Of a stretch of 64,000 nucleotides of DNA, positions 16,818 through 25,479 are shown in pieces. The notes beneath the pieces are model-generated. The model was given only the letters and a program-made list of their open reading frames with translations. It ran no database searches and was not told the DNA's origin. The stretch is from positions 2,356,001 through 2,420,000 of the forward strand of contig OZ244877.1 of the NCBI GenBank assembly GCA_965221145.1, given 5' to 3'. Each line of letters begins with the position of its first letter. Positions within the stretch are counted from its first letter, which is position 1. Source of the DNA: Bin5 sp965221145. GTDB lineage: Bacteria; Chloroflexota; Anaerolineae; Caldilineales; Caldilineaceae. Both the position numbers and the translations under genes were made by a program.

Positions 16818-18341
16818 CTAGCTGATCATCTCCGCGGCGATCTTTTCCGCCATCATCATTACGGTGGCGTTGATGTTGGCGCGCACGCAGTCCGGCATCA
16901 GCGAGGCATCGACGATGCGCAGGCCGTCAACGCCGTGGACGCAGCCTGCCTGGTCGGCGACCGCCAGCGGGTCAGTGTCCGGCCCCATTCTGCATGTGCC
17001 GGAGGAGTGATGGCAGGTCTCGGCGTTGGCGAGAATCCAGCGATCCAGGGCCGCATTGTCGTGCAGCGCATTGCCGGGGCTTCGCAACATCGGGCCGAGC
17101 AGTTGACGAAAGGCGGGCTGTCCCTCGACAAGCGCCATACACAGACGAAGCCCCTCTCGCTGCCGCTGACGGTCGAACGACTCCTCGAAATAGCGATAGT
17201 TGAGAAGCGGCTTGTCGTGGATGGCGGCGCTGCGCAGGCGCAACTCGCCCTGCCCAACGGCCAAATTGACGACCGGCAGTAGGTAGAGAAAGTCATCCGG
17301 ATCGTCTGCCAAATCAGGCGACGCCGCGATATAGATAATCATATCGTTGGGCAAGTTGGAGCCGTCAGCCGTGTAGCGAAGCCCCGTCTGGAGCCAGTGA
17401 AAACGGTTTGTGGGCCGGAACTTCAACTGCCAGCGCAGACCGGCCGTCGGGTGATCGCGCAGATTCTGCCCAACCCCAGGCAGATGCTGGCGCACATCGA
17501 CACCGATCTCGCGCAAGTGGGGCGCCGGCCCGATACCGGAGAGCATCATGATCTGCGGCGTGCCCATCGCGCCGGCGCAAAGAACGATCTCTTCGGCGTA
17601 TTGCTGCTCCACCTGGCCGCCGCGCTCCACCTCCACGCCGATGGCCCGTCCTGCCTCGAACAGAACGCGACGAGTGGTGCAGTCGCTCAGGATGTTCAGA
17701 TTGGGGCGGTTGCGGGCCTGCGCCAAGTACGTCACGGCAGTGCTCTGGCGCACGCCGTCAATGTTGTTGAGCGGATACGGACCTACGCCGGTCGAGTGCG
17801 GCTGGTTGGCGTCCGCGCAATCCTGAAATCCTGCCTGGCGGCAGGCGTCAACCCAGGCCTGTTGTTCCGGTCCCCATTCTTCTTCTGGATAGCGGCGCAC
17901 ACCGATGGGGCCGTCGTCTCCGTGGTAGGCGGCTGCACCGAAATCGTGGTCGTTCTCCAGCTTGCAGTAGTAAGGGAGCACCTGTTCGAAGCTCCAGCGG
18001 TCATTGCCCATCTCGGCCCAGGCGTCGAAATCCTCCGGCACGCCGCGCAGAAAAATCTGTGCGTTGACCGCGCTCGAGCCGCCCACCAGTCTGCCCCTGG
18101 GCACAATCATCTCTGTGCATTGGGGAGTCGCCTGGCCCGTATAGCCCCAGTCGTGGCTCATCGAATAGATGCCGGACGGCGTGCCAAAGCCCAGCCGGAT
18201 GTCCGCGGGCAGGCTGTCCACGGAAGGGTAGTCCGGGCCTGCCTCCAACAAGAGCAGTTGGCGGGTTGGATCTTCGGTCAGGCGGGCGGCGAGGATGTTC
18301 CCCGCCGAACCGGCCCCCACGATCAAAGTGTCATAATTCAT
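16818..18341 (-). CDS. GMC family FAD-dependent oxidoreductase (copy B)
   Basis: The protein has 507 residues; GAGGAAGAC precedes the ATG. The FAD site is IVGAGSAGNILAARL at the N-terminus, and the GMC signature GRLVGGSSAVNAQI follows. The proton-abstracting His445 lies in CHHSSGTCRMG, with Asn491 as the second catalytic residue in ANINATV. Choline dehydrogenase and alcohol oxidases have the same plan. It oxidises an unknown primary or secondary alcohol. It is a tandem paralogue of the next gene upstream (15-nt gap), with the same length to within two residues and long near-identical stretches. Confidence 0.88.
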   Translation of the reverse strand: MNYDTLIVGAGSAGNILAARLTEDPTRQLLLLEAGPDYPSVDSLPADIRLGFGTPSGIYSMSHDWGYTGQATPQCTEMIVPRGRLVGGSSAVNAQIFLRGVPEDFDAWAEMGNDRWSFEQVLPYYCKLENDHDFGAAAYHGDDGPIGVRRYPEEEWGPEQQAWVDACRQAGFQDCADANQPHSTGVGPYPLNNIDGVRQSTAVTYLAQARNRPNLNILSDCTTRRVLFEAGRAIGVEVERGGQVEQQYAEEIVLCAGAMGTPQIMMLSGIGPAPHLREIGVDVRQHLPGVGQNLRDHPTAGLRWQLKFRPTNRFHWLQTGLRYTADGSNLPNDMIIYIAASPDLADDPDDFLYLLPVVNLAVGQGELRLRSAAIHDKPLLNYRYFEESFDRQRQREGLRLCMALVEGQPAFRQLLGPMLRSPGNALHDNAALDRWILANAETCHHSSGTCRMGPDTDPLAVADQAGCVHGVDGLRIVDASLMPDCVRANINATVMMMAEKIAAEMIS

Positions 18342-18356
18342 GTCTTCCTCATCCGA

Positions 18357-19886
18357 TCAGTTTCCGTCGCGCATCTCCGCGGCGATCTTTTCCGCCATCA
18401 TCATTACGGTGGCGTTGATATTTGCGCGCACGCTGTCCGGCATCAGCGAGGCATCAACGATGCGCAGGCCGTCAATGCCGTGGACGCGGCCTTTCTGGTC
18501 GGCGATCGCCAGCGGATCCGTATGCGGCCCCATTTTGCACGTGCTGGACGTGTGATGGCCGGTGTCGGCGTTGGCGAGAATCCAGCGATCCAGGGCCGCA
18601 TCGTCGTGCAGGGCGCTGCCAGGGCCACTCAAGACCGGGCCGATCAGTTGTCGAAGGCCCAGATCCTCCTCGACCAATTCCGTACACAGGCGAATTCCTT
18701 CCCGAATGCGCAGGCGGTCGAACGACTCCTCGAAATAGTGATAGCTGAGGATCGGCTTTTCGTGGATGTCGGCGCTGCGCAGGCGCAACTCCCCATGGCC
18801 TAGCGCAAGATTCACCGTCGGGCGCACGAAAAGGGACTCGCCCGCGGCGGTCGTCGCGTTCGGAACAGCGCCAACATAGACGATCATATCGTTTGTCATG
18901 TCGGAGCGGTCGGCGGTGTAGCGCAACGCTGCTTGGTGACAGTGGTAGCGGTTGGATGGCTTGAACTTCAGATGCCAGTTTAGGTCCACAGTCGGATGAT
19001 CGCGCAGATTCTGTCCGACGCCGGCCAGGTGATGACGAACATCCACTCCGATATCCTGCAACTGCGCTGCCTCTCCAATGCCGGAAAGCATCATGATCTG
19101 CGGCGTGCCCACCGCGCCGGCGCAAAGGACCACCTCGTCGGCGTAAATGTTCTCGACTTGGCCGCCGCTCTCCACTTCCACGCCGGTGGCCTGCCCGCCC
19201 TCCAGCAAAACGCGCCGCGTCGTGCAGTCGCCCAAAATGTGAAAATTGGGGCGGTCGCGGGCCTCTGCCAAGTAGGTGATGGCGGTGCTCTGGCGCACGC
19301 CGTCAATGTTGTTAAGTGGATACGGACCTACGCCGGTCGAGTGCGGCTGGTTGGCGTCCGGGCATTCCGGAAATCCGGCCTGGCGGCAGGCGTCGGCCCA
19401 GGCAAGTTGATCCGGCCCCCATTCCTCCTCGGGATAGCGGCGCACGCCGATTGGGCCGTCGTCTCCGTGGTAGTCGGCCGCGCCGAAATCGTGGTCGTTT
19501 TCGAGCTTGCAATAGTAGGGCAACACCTGGTCGAAAGTCCAGCGGTCGTTGCCCAGCGCGGCCCAGGCGGTAAAATCCTCCGGCAGGCCGCGCAGAAATA
19601 TCTGCGCGTTGACCGCGCTCGAGCCGCCCACAATCCTGCCACGCGGAACGGCCATGTCCGTGCGCCGCACGGTCGCCCGCCCCGTGTATCCCCAGTCGTG
19701 GCTCATCGAAATGATGCCGGAGGAGGATTCGTAACCCAGCCTGACATCCTGGGGCAAGCTGTCCAGGGTCGGGTAATCCGGCCCGGCTTCGAGCAGGAGC
19801 AACTGGCGGGTCGGGTCTTCAGTCAGGCGCGCGGCGAGGATGTTCCCCGCTGAACCGGCGCCCGCAACCAGTGTGTCATAGATCAC
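18357..19886 (-). CDS. GMC family FAD-dependent oxidoreductase (copy A)
   Basis: The protein has 509 residues and starts at GTG. Motifs are AGAGSAGNILAARL (FAD), GRIVGGSSAVNAQI (GMC signature), His445 in GHHTSSTCKMG and Asn491 in ANINATV. It is closely similar along its whole length to copy B immediately downstream, so the pair arose by tandem duplication. Differences cluster around the middle substrate-facing region (for example FKPSNRYHCHQAAL versus FRPTNRFHWLQTGL), suggesting different alcohols. Upstream lie two phytanoyl-CoA-type dioxygenases, also a tandem pair. Confidence 0.88.
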   Translation of the reverse strand: MIYDTLVAGAGSAGNILAARLTEDPTRQLLLLEAGPDYPTLDSLPQDVRLGYESSSGIISMSHDWGYTGRATVRRTDMAVPRGRIVGGSSAVNAQIFLRGLPEDFTAWAALGNDRWTFDQVLPYYCKLENDHDFGAADYHGDDGPIGVRRYPEEEWGPDQLAWADACRQAGFPECPDANQPHSTGVGPYPLNNIDGVRQSTAITYLAEARDRPNFHILGDCTTRRVLLEGGQATGVEVESGGQVENIYADEVVLCAGAVGTPQIMMLSGIGEAAQLQDIGVDVRHHLAGVGQNLRDHPTVDLNWHLKFKPSNRYHCHQAALRYTADRSDMTNDMIVYVGAVPNATTAAGESLFVRPTVNLALGHGELRLRSADIHEKPILSYHYFEESFDRLRIREGIRLCTELVEEDLGLRQLIGPVLSGPGSALHDDAALDRWILANADTGHHTSSTCKMGPHTDPLAIADQKGRVHGIDGLRIVDASLMPDSVRANINATVMMMAEKIAAEMRDGN

Positions 19887-19903
19887 GCTGCGGAATTCCC
19901 CGT

Positions 19904-20704
19904 CTACGTGTTGGCCGGGTTTGTGGAAAACAACTCGTCGCCCTCCTTGCGTTCGCGGTAGCCGCTGACCATCATGCCGGCCCGCTCAACTCTTTTGCCG
20001 TCTACCTCGCGGTTCTGCGGATCGCGGTAGCCCATGCGCACAAGGCGGCGGGGCTTCTTCGTCTGGTTGATGTACGATCCGTGGACCGTATCAATGCAAA
20101 AGAGTACGACGTCGCCCGCCTGGGCCGGAACCGCCAACGTATCTTCCAGGTGAAACTGATCAGTGGGCAGATGGGGTGAGCAGGGGCCATCCTCGGTCTC
20201 GGTGATGTGTTGCAGGTGGCCCATCTTGTGCGAACTGTCCAGGAAGCGGATTTCGCCGTTCTCGTGGCAGGTATCGTCCAGGTGGACCAACACGTCGATG
20301 AAGCGCCCGTCCTGATGGGGGTAGAACGGGTTGTCCTGGTGCATCGGGAACGGCTGCCCGGATTGCGGTGGCTTGATGTGCAGCGTTGTGTGGTGCAGCT
20401 CCACGTTATCCCCCAACAGATCGCGGAGCGCCTCGGCCAGCTTCGGATTGGTGGCGGCCCGCATCCAGACGACCGAGTAGTAGTGCAAATCCTGCATGGC
20501 CGTCAGTCTGGCTTTCTTCTCGGGCTCCGGGTCCATGTAGGCCAGACGCCAAGGGCCGGTCCACCCTGGGTTGGTGAAGGCCCAATCCTCGACAAGACGG
20601 TCTAACTCGTCCGAGAGTTCCTGGGTCTCTTCCGGCGTAAACAGTTGCGGAATGCGCAGGTATCCGTGTTCGCTGTAGAAGCTGATCTGTTGCGGCGTTA
20701 GCAT
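19904..20704 (-). CDS. Phytanoyl-CoA dioxygenase family Fe(II)/2-oxoglutarate oxygenase (copy B)
   Basis: The protein has 266 residues with a strong AAAGGAG site. The jelly-roll oxygenase core is marked by PMHQDNPFYPHQDGRF (iron-binding His-x-Asp), the distal His in DTVHGSYINQT, and the 2-oxoglutarate-binding Arg region RRLVRMGYRDP. PhyH relatives hydroxylate lipids, phosphonates, ectoine and many secondary metabolites. The substrate is unknown. It is a tandem duplicate of the gene 54 nt upstream. Confidence 0.87.
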   Translation of the reverse strand: MLTPQQISFYSEHGYLRIPQLFTPEETQELSDELDRLVEDWAFTNPGWTGPWRLAYMDPEPEKKARLTAMQDLHYYSVVWMRAATNPKLAEALRDLLGDNVELHHTTLHIKPPQSGQPFPMHQDNPFYPHQDGRFIDVLVHLDDTCHENGEIRFLDSSHKMGHLQHITETEDGPCSPHLPTDQFHLEDTLAVPAQAGDVVLFCIDTVHGSYINQTKKPRRLVRMGYRDPQNREVDGKRVERAGMMVSGYRERKEGDELFSTNPANT

Positions 20705-20758
20705 CGGGTCGTCTCCTTTGCATGCCTTGATTTGAATGCTGATCGACCTATCTGACTG

Positions 20759-21547
20759 TCATGCAATGGGAAGCAGTTCGTCACCTTCCTCGCGTTCGCG
20801 GTATCCGCTGACCATTACACCTGGCCGCCCCTTGCTCTGGCCATACTCCTGGCGGTTCTGTGGGTCTCGGTAGCCCATGCGCACCAGGCGGCGGGGCAAT
20901 TTCGTCTGGTTGATGTACGAGCCGTGAACCGTGTCGATGCAGAAGAGCACGACATCGCCCGCCTTGGCCGGAACCGCCACGGTATCTTCCAAATGAAAAT
21001 CGTCCGTCGGCAGATGGGGAGAGCAGGGGCCGTCTTCGGTCTCGATGATGTGTTTCAAATGGCCGTCTTTGTGCGAGCCGTCCAGGAAGCGGATTTCGCC
21101 ATTCTCATGGCTGGTGTCATCCAGGTGGACCAGCAGGTCGATGAAGCGACCGTCCTGATGACCGTAGAAAGGATTGTCCTGGTGCATCGGGAACGGGTGT
21201 CCGGTCTGTGGCGGCTTGATGTGCATCGTCGTGTGGTGCAACTCGACGTTCTGGCCCAATAGTTGGCTGAGCGCCTTGGCCAGCCGGGGATTGGTGGCGG
21301 CCCGCATCCAGGCGACCGAATAGAAGTGCAGGTCGTGCATCGCCGTCAATTTGGACTTCTTTTCGGTCTCCGGGTCCATGTAGGCCTGACGCCACGGGCC
21401 GCTCCAGCCGGGGCTGGTGAATGCCCAATTCTCGACAAGCCGGTCCATCTCGTCCGAGAGTTCCTGAGTCTCTTCCGGCGTGAAAACTTGGGGGATGCGC
21501 AGGTAGCCGTGCTCGTGATAGAAGTTGATCTGTTGCTGAGTCAGCAT
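20759..21547 (-). CDS. Phytanoyl-CoA dioxygenase family Fe(II)/2-oxoglutarate oxygenase (copy A)
   Basis: The protein has 262 residues; AGGAGATGACCC precedes the ATG. It has the same motif order as copy B: MHQDNPFYGHQDGRF, then DTVHGSYINQT and RRLVRMGYRDP. The two proteins open almost identically (MLTQQQINFYHEHGYLRIPQ versus MLTPQQISFYSEHGYLRIPQ) and share their ribosome-binding-site context, so the duplication included the leader. With the two GMC oxidases it suggests successive hydroxylation and oxidation of related substrates. Confidence 0.87.
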   Translation of the reverse strand: MLTQQQINFYHEHGYLRIPQVFTPEETQELSDEMDRLVENWAFTSPGWSGPWRQAYMDPETEKKSKLTAMHDLHFYSVAWMRAATNPRLAKALSQLLGQNVELHHTTMHIKPPQTGHPFPMHQDNPFYGHQDGRFIDLLVHLDDTSHENGEIRFLDGSHKDGHLKHIIETEDGPCSPHLPTDDFHLEDTVAVPAKAGDVVLFCIDTVHGSYINQTKLPRRLVRMGYRDPQNRQEYGQSKGRPGVMVSGYREREEGDELLPIA

Positions 21548-21647
21548 TGGGTCATCTCCTGTGAGTGCGTAAGTGCGGTCTATCTATCGTCATAGTGTAC
21601 CGAAAAAGGGGGGATCGATGCAACCAATGGCGCAAAGGTACGGGAAG

Positions 21648-22517
21648 TCAAGTCGCCGCCCGGCGGTCATGGCGGTCGGCAAGGTCTCTTCCGCCCAACT
21701 CCATACGGATACGAATTACAGTCGCTTCGATGAGCGGATAGTCCCGACGCGGAATCGCCTCTCTCAGCAGGTCGAACGTCTCGCAATAGAGCCGCAGCCC
21801 GGCCCGCACTTCTTCGTGTAGTGATGAATAGTCTAAGCCACCCCCGTCTGTCACACCAAAGACGCAACGCAGTTGCCGCGCCCAGTTGCTTTCAGGGCCA
21901 GCCGCAGCGATCACGTCGTCGAAGAAGGCGTTGTCGCTCGCAGACAGTACCCCTCGCTGCACGCGCATCACCCAGGCCAAGCCCCAGGACAACCCGAAGC
22001 GGGCGTTGAGCAAACGACCCGTGTCGTTGCGGCGCAGGCCCTCCAGCCCCTTGTGAACCTCTTCGATCCAGCCGACCAACTCCTGGCCCGTCAGGCGGTT
22101 GGCCTTCTCCTGGTGTGCTTGTGTCCACTGGAAGAGGCACGCCCGCTGCTGGATCGCGGCAAAGATGCCCTCTGGATCCCAGAACGCGCGTCCGTCGCGT
22201 AGTCCTGCAATGAAATTGACCGCTTGGCCCGGCTCCGAAAACCAACTCTCCACCTGGTTGGGCGTGGCCGTGCTGAGCACAACCAGCCATTCGCGAGGGC
22301 TGTACGCTCTGGGAGCGCCATATTCCTGCTCGCTCTCTTCGATCAGAAAACTGCGACTCTCGGCATCGTGCGTGTCACTGTTCACAAAGCGCACGACATC
22401 CACATCGCTGAATGGCCCGGCGTCGCCGCGTGCGTAACTGCCCAACAGAGCGAAGGCCACTGTTTCATCGGTCTTCCACTCTTCCAGGTAAGTTGAAAGG
22501 CTTGTCGGGAGATCCAT
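21648..22517 (-). CDS. Nucleotidyltransferase-fold protein
   Basis: The protein has about 289 residues from ATG 22515-22517; an upstream in-frame start at 22562 would overlap the sulfatase gene by 34 nt. The motif GSYARGDAGPFSDVDVV is the Pol-beta-type nucleotidyltransferase signature (GS-x9-12-D-x-D) seen in MNT, kanamycin and streptomycin nucleotidyltransferases. The remainder is helical, as in aminoglycoside nucleotidyltransferases. It may modify a small molecule or protein with a nucleotide. The tail of the sulfatase gene lies just upstream, so it could be co-transcribed. Confidence 0.7.
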   Translation of the reverse strand: MDLPTSLSTYLEEWKTDETVAFALLGSYARGDAGPFSDVDVVRFVNSDTHDAESRSFLIEESEQEYGAPRAYSPREWLVVLSTATPNQVESWFSEPGQAVNFIAGLRDGRAFWDPEGIFAAIQQRACLFQWTQAHQEKANRLTGQELVGWIEEVHKGLEGLRRNDTGRLLNARFGLSWGLAWVMRVQRGVLSASDNAFFDDVIAAAGPESNWARQLRCVFGVTDGGGLDYSSLHEEVRAGLRLYCETFDLLREAIPRRDYPLIEATVIRIRMELGGRDLADRHDRRAAT

Positions 22518-22528
22518 GAATGCGTCTG

Positions 22529-23953
22529 TCACGGCTCGTGACGGCGTACAAGGTCCGGCCAAATTGGCGCCAACTTCCCCTTGCTGTATATTTCGCTCAC
22601 GTCCAGCGCAGGGCCTTCCACCGGCGCTCCATGCTCGATCAGCACGTCGAAGTATGGTTCGCGGCTGTCGGCCAGGAGTTTGAGCAGCCTGTCGCGCATC
22701 TCGGCGCAGCTTTGTGGTTTGGCATCGGTCAGATTGTTCATCTCAAATGGATCGTTTTCCAGGTCGTAGAGCAGTTGATGGCCCGTCTCGTAGAAAGCGT
22801 ACTTCCAGCGGGCCGTCACCAGCCCGCGCCAGTCGAGAAAATCCAGATTCCAGCGAGGATTGCCCGACATTTCGAGCAAGACTTCATCCGGCCCGTTGAA
22901 CTCCTGCTGACCCCGCAACGCGTCGCTGAAGTCGATCCCCTGACAGTGGACCGGCACGTCCAGGCCAAGCAGGCCGAGCGTGGTTGGAAAGAGGTCGACG
23001 AGGCTGAACAGCAGCCCATCACGCCGACCCTGCGCCGGAATCTGCTCCGGCCAGTGGAAGATCGCGGGAATGCGCACTGCGTTCTCGTGGGGATTCTCCT
23101 TGCGGTTGATCGCCCCGTGCGTGCCCATGTAGTCGCCATGATCGGAAAAGTAGGCGGTCAGCCGATTGCTTCTGAACACAGGCAGGCTATCCAACTCGTC
23201 GCGCAGGCGGCCGATATTCCAGTCCAGGTTCTCGACCATTGCGTAATAGGTAGCCAATTGGGCGCGCATCTCGGGCGAGTCGGCGAAGCTCGGCGGCGTC
23301 TCCAGCGCGGCGGGATCGAAGCGTTAGAACTTTTCCGGCGCTTCCAGGGGGAAGTGGGGCGGTTCCACGCTGAGCACGAGGAACAGCGGCTCCTCTCGGT
23401 CGTAGGAACGCAAATAGTCGATGGCCAGGTCGGTCAGAAAGTCGGTTTGATAACTGCTCATCCTGCGTGGATTGGCCTCATCTTCGTGATAGTAAAAGCC
23501 TTGGAAGGGAGCATTGTTAATCTCGAAGCCGTACCAGTCCTGAAAACCGGCTCGATGATACTCAGGCGTGCGATGGGGCCAGCGCGTGTACGCCTCACGC
23601 TCCGCCCGCACCAGAGACGGCTCCTGATCGTGGACGACGCCGCAGTGCCACTTGCCGAAATAGGCGGTGTGATAGCCGGCCTCCCGCAGAGCCGTGGCCG
23701 TGCTGGGCGCGCTTGCCTTGAACACGTCAATAAAGTACTGTACAGGCCCGGCGTGGGCGTGGCGACCCGAAAAGATCGTCCCGCGCGAAGGCGTGCAGAT
23801 CGGACAGTTGGCGTAGGCGCGATCTAGGCTGATCCCTTCGGCGGCCAGACGGTCCATGTTAGGCGTGCGCACGTTGGCATCGCCCATATGGCCCATTGCG
23901 CCGCCGAAATGCTCGTCGGACAGGATGTAAATGAGATGGGGCTGGCGCGGCAT
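22529..23953 (-). pseudogene. Arylsulfatase-family gene interrupted by one in-frame TAA
   Basis: The first 209 codons read a sulfatase N-terminus: LIYILSDEHFGG (metal site) and the formylglycine motif CTPSR (Cys53-Arg57), then HTAYFGKWHCG. They end at TAA 23324-23326. Without any frame change the reading continues RFDPAALETPP and on through YFSDHGDYMGTHG and a normal sulfatase C-terminus to 22529. The total of 474 codons is the expected length. One substitution, for example CAA to TAA, explains the break. It would cleave sulfate esters if intact. It may be a recent pseudogene, an assembly error, or be read through. Confidence 0.8.
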
Positions 23954-24033
23954 GGCGGCTCCTTGGCGGGCGGGACGACTGTGAACGGAAATCGTGCGTT
24001 GGCCGTAGTCCCTACCAGACGGAACGCGGTTCC

Positions 24034-24813
24034 CTACTCGACGCTACACAGTTCAAATGCCTGGCGCAGGCCGGCAACCAGATCCCCGCGCGGGCGAAAT
24101 TCGTGACCGATGTAGCCGTCGTACCCGGCGTCGCTGAGAACGCGGCAGATGCCGCGGTAGTTCAACTCCTGTGCATCGTCCAGTTCATTGCGGCCCGGAT
24201 TGCCTGCTGTATGGAGATGGCCGATAGCGTCCAGATTCGCGGTGATGGTGCGTAGGACATCCCCTTCCATGATCTGCATGTGGTAGATGTCGTAGAGCAG
24301 CTTCACGTTGGGGCTGTCCACCTGCCGCTGCACGGCCAGCCCCCAGGCGCTGTTGTCGCATTGATAGCCGCGGTGGTCGACCTTCGAGTTGAGCAGTTCC
24401 AGCAGGAGGACTATGCCATTGGCCTCGGCGTAGGGCGCGGCGCGGCGCAGACCGGCGACCGTGTTGGCGATGGCCTCCTCCTCGCTCATGCCGGAGATAT
24501 GGTTGCCGCTGAAGCAGACCAGCGCGCGCAGACCGTGCGCGACGGCCAGGTCGCCCGACTCGCGCAGTTCGGCCTCGATGCGGTCGTGATTGGCAGGATT
24601 GTTGAGGCCGTCCGGCAGGGATTTGTGGCCGATCATGCTGATCAGTTGGAGGCCACAGTTGGCCGCCGTCTGGCAAAGCTCGGCGAAGTCATCGCCCCGC
24701 TCCCAGATTTCAATCGCCGGGAAGCCGATGGCGGCGATCTCGACAAGGAGTTGCTCGCGGGGCATGGCGTCCTGCGGCAGGATAGGGATGCAGACCGACT
24801 GTCTGATAGTCAT
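24034..24813 (-). CDS. Hydroxypyruvate isomerase-like TIM-barrel protein
   Basis: The protein has 259 residues with GGAGGAG upstream. It has the AP-endonuclease-2 barrel with strongly conserved Hyi blocks: LLLELLNSKVDHRGYQCDN (metal-binding Glu), then VKLLYDIYHMQIMEGD (Asp, His), HTAGNPGRNELDD, and GYIGHEF with the last Glu. Hydroxypyruvate isomerase interconverts hydroxypyruvate and tartronate semialdehyde; relatives act on other keto sugars. It lies upstream of the sulfatase on the same strand and fits the surrounding catabolism of 2-hydroxy/2-oxo acids. Confidence 0.85.
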   Translation of the reverse strand: MTIRQSVCIPILPQDAMPREQLLVEIAAIGFPAIEIWERGDDFAELCQTAANCGLQLISMIGHKSLPDGLNNPANHDRIEAELRESGDLAVAHGLRALVCFSGNHISGMSEEEAIANTVAGLRRAAPYAEANGIVLLLELLNSKVDHRGYQCDNSAWGLAVQRQVDSPNVKLLYDIYHMQIMEGDVLRTITANLDAIGHLHTAGNPGRNELDDAQELNYRGICRVLSDAGYDGYIGHEFRPRGDLVAGLRQAFELCSVE

Positions 24814-24864
24814 GTTGTAGCTCCTCCGGGATTGTGGTTCTGCTGGCCCTTCTACGAGGTCTGA

Positions 24865-25476
24865 CTAAAGGGAACTCAGAAAACTGCGAATTCCATTGAA
24901 AACCTGCTGATCGAGGTCTCCCCAATATCCTTTCATCGTTGCAAATCCAACGGAATGGTGGGGCTCAGGCTGCGTTGTCAGGTAAGCCCATGCGCGGGCC
25001 TTGTCGGGTCGTTTGACGGCATCCACGTCTATAGTTGAAATACAATTGAAGAATGCCTCAATGCAAGTATCCCTTGGCGTACCAGCGAATGTCTCACAAA
25101 GAAGCGTCTCAAGCATTCCTGGCCTGCTATTGTCGGGCAATATCAGCACGTTCACCGCCGGTTTGTTGCCACTACGCAACGCCGGATGGGCGGGTACCGT
25201 CAAATCTACATCTCTTAGCGAACCTTGGACGCTTCTAAAGGTATTCTCGGCGCTGTTTTCCGCGTCGCGAACAACGCCAAGAGTCTGAATTGTGTCGAAT
25301 CCATCAATTTTCACGAAGCCCTTAAGGTATTCTCGCAAATCTGGCCCGCCTCCGTAGCTCCTGACCTGAATGTCTTTCAGCGAAAGATGCCTCTTGAACG
25401 CTGCAAAGAAGTTTCGCTGGTCATTGCCCTCAACAAGCAACTGAATACCCGATTCAACCTCTTCAAATTCTGCCAT
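24865..25476 (-). CDS. DUF3226 (TOPRIM-like) protein paired with an AAA ATPase
   Basis: The protein has 203 residues. The TOPRIM-type acidic residues are visible: Glu16 in LLVEGNDQ and Asp71-x-Glu73 in VVRDAEN. The DUF3226 hallmark LPDNSRPGMLETLL follows. The ATG lies 3 nt after the stop of the AAA ATPase gene, so the two are translated together. Split ATPase-plus-TOPRIM pairs resemble OLD nucleases and PARIS-type phage defence. Here the TOPRIM part could be the nuclease effector. No experimental function is known to me for this exact pairing. Confidence 0.7.
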   Translation of the reverse strand: MAEFEEVESGIQLLVEGNDQRNFFAAFKRHLSLKDIQVRSYGGGPDLREYLKGFVKIDGFDTIQTLGVVRDAENSAENTFRSVQGSLRDVDLTVPAHPALRSGNKPAVNVLILPDNSRPGMLETLLCETFAGTPRDTCIEAFFNCISTIDVDAVKRPDKARAWAYLTTQPEPHHSVGFATMKGYWGDLDQQVFNGIRSFLSSL

Positions 25477-25479
25477 AAG

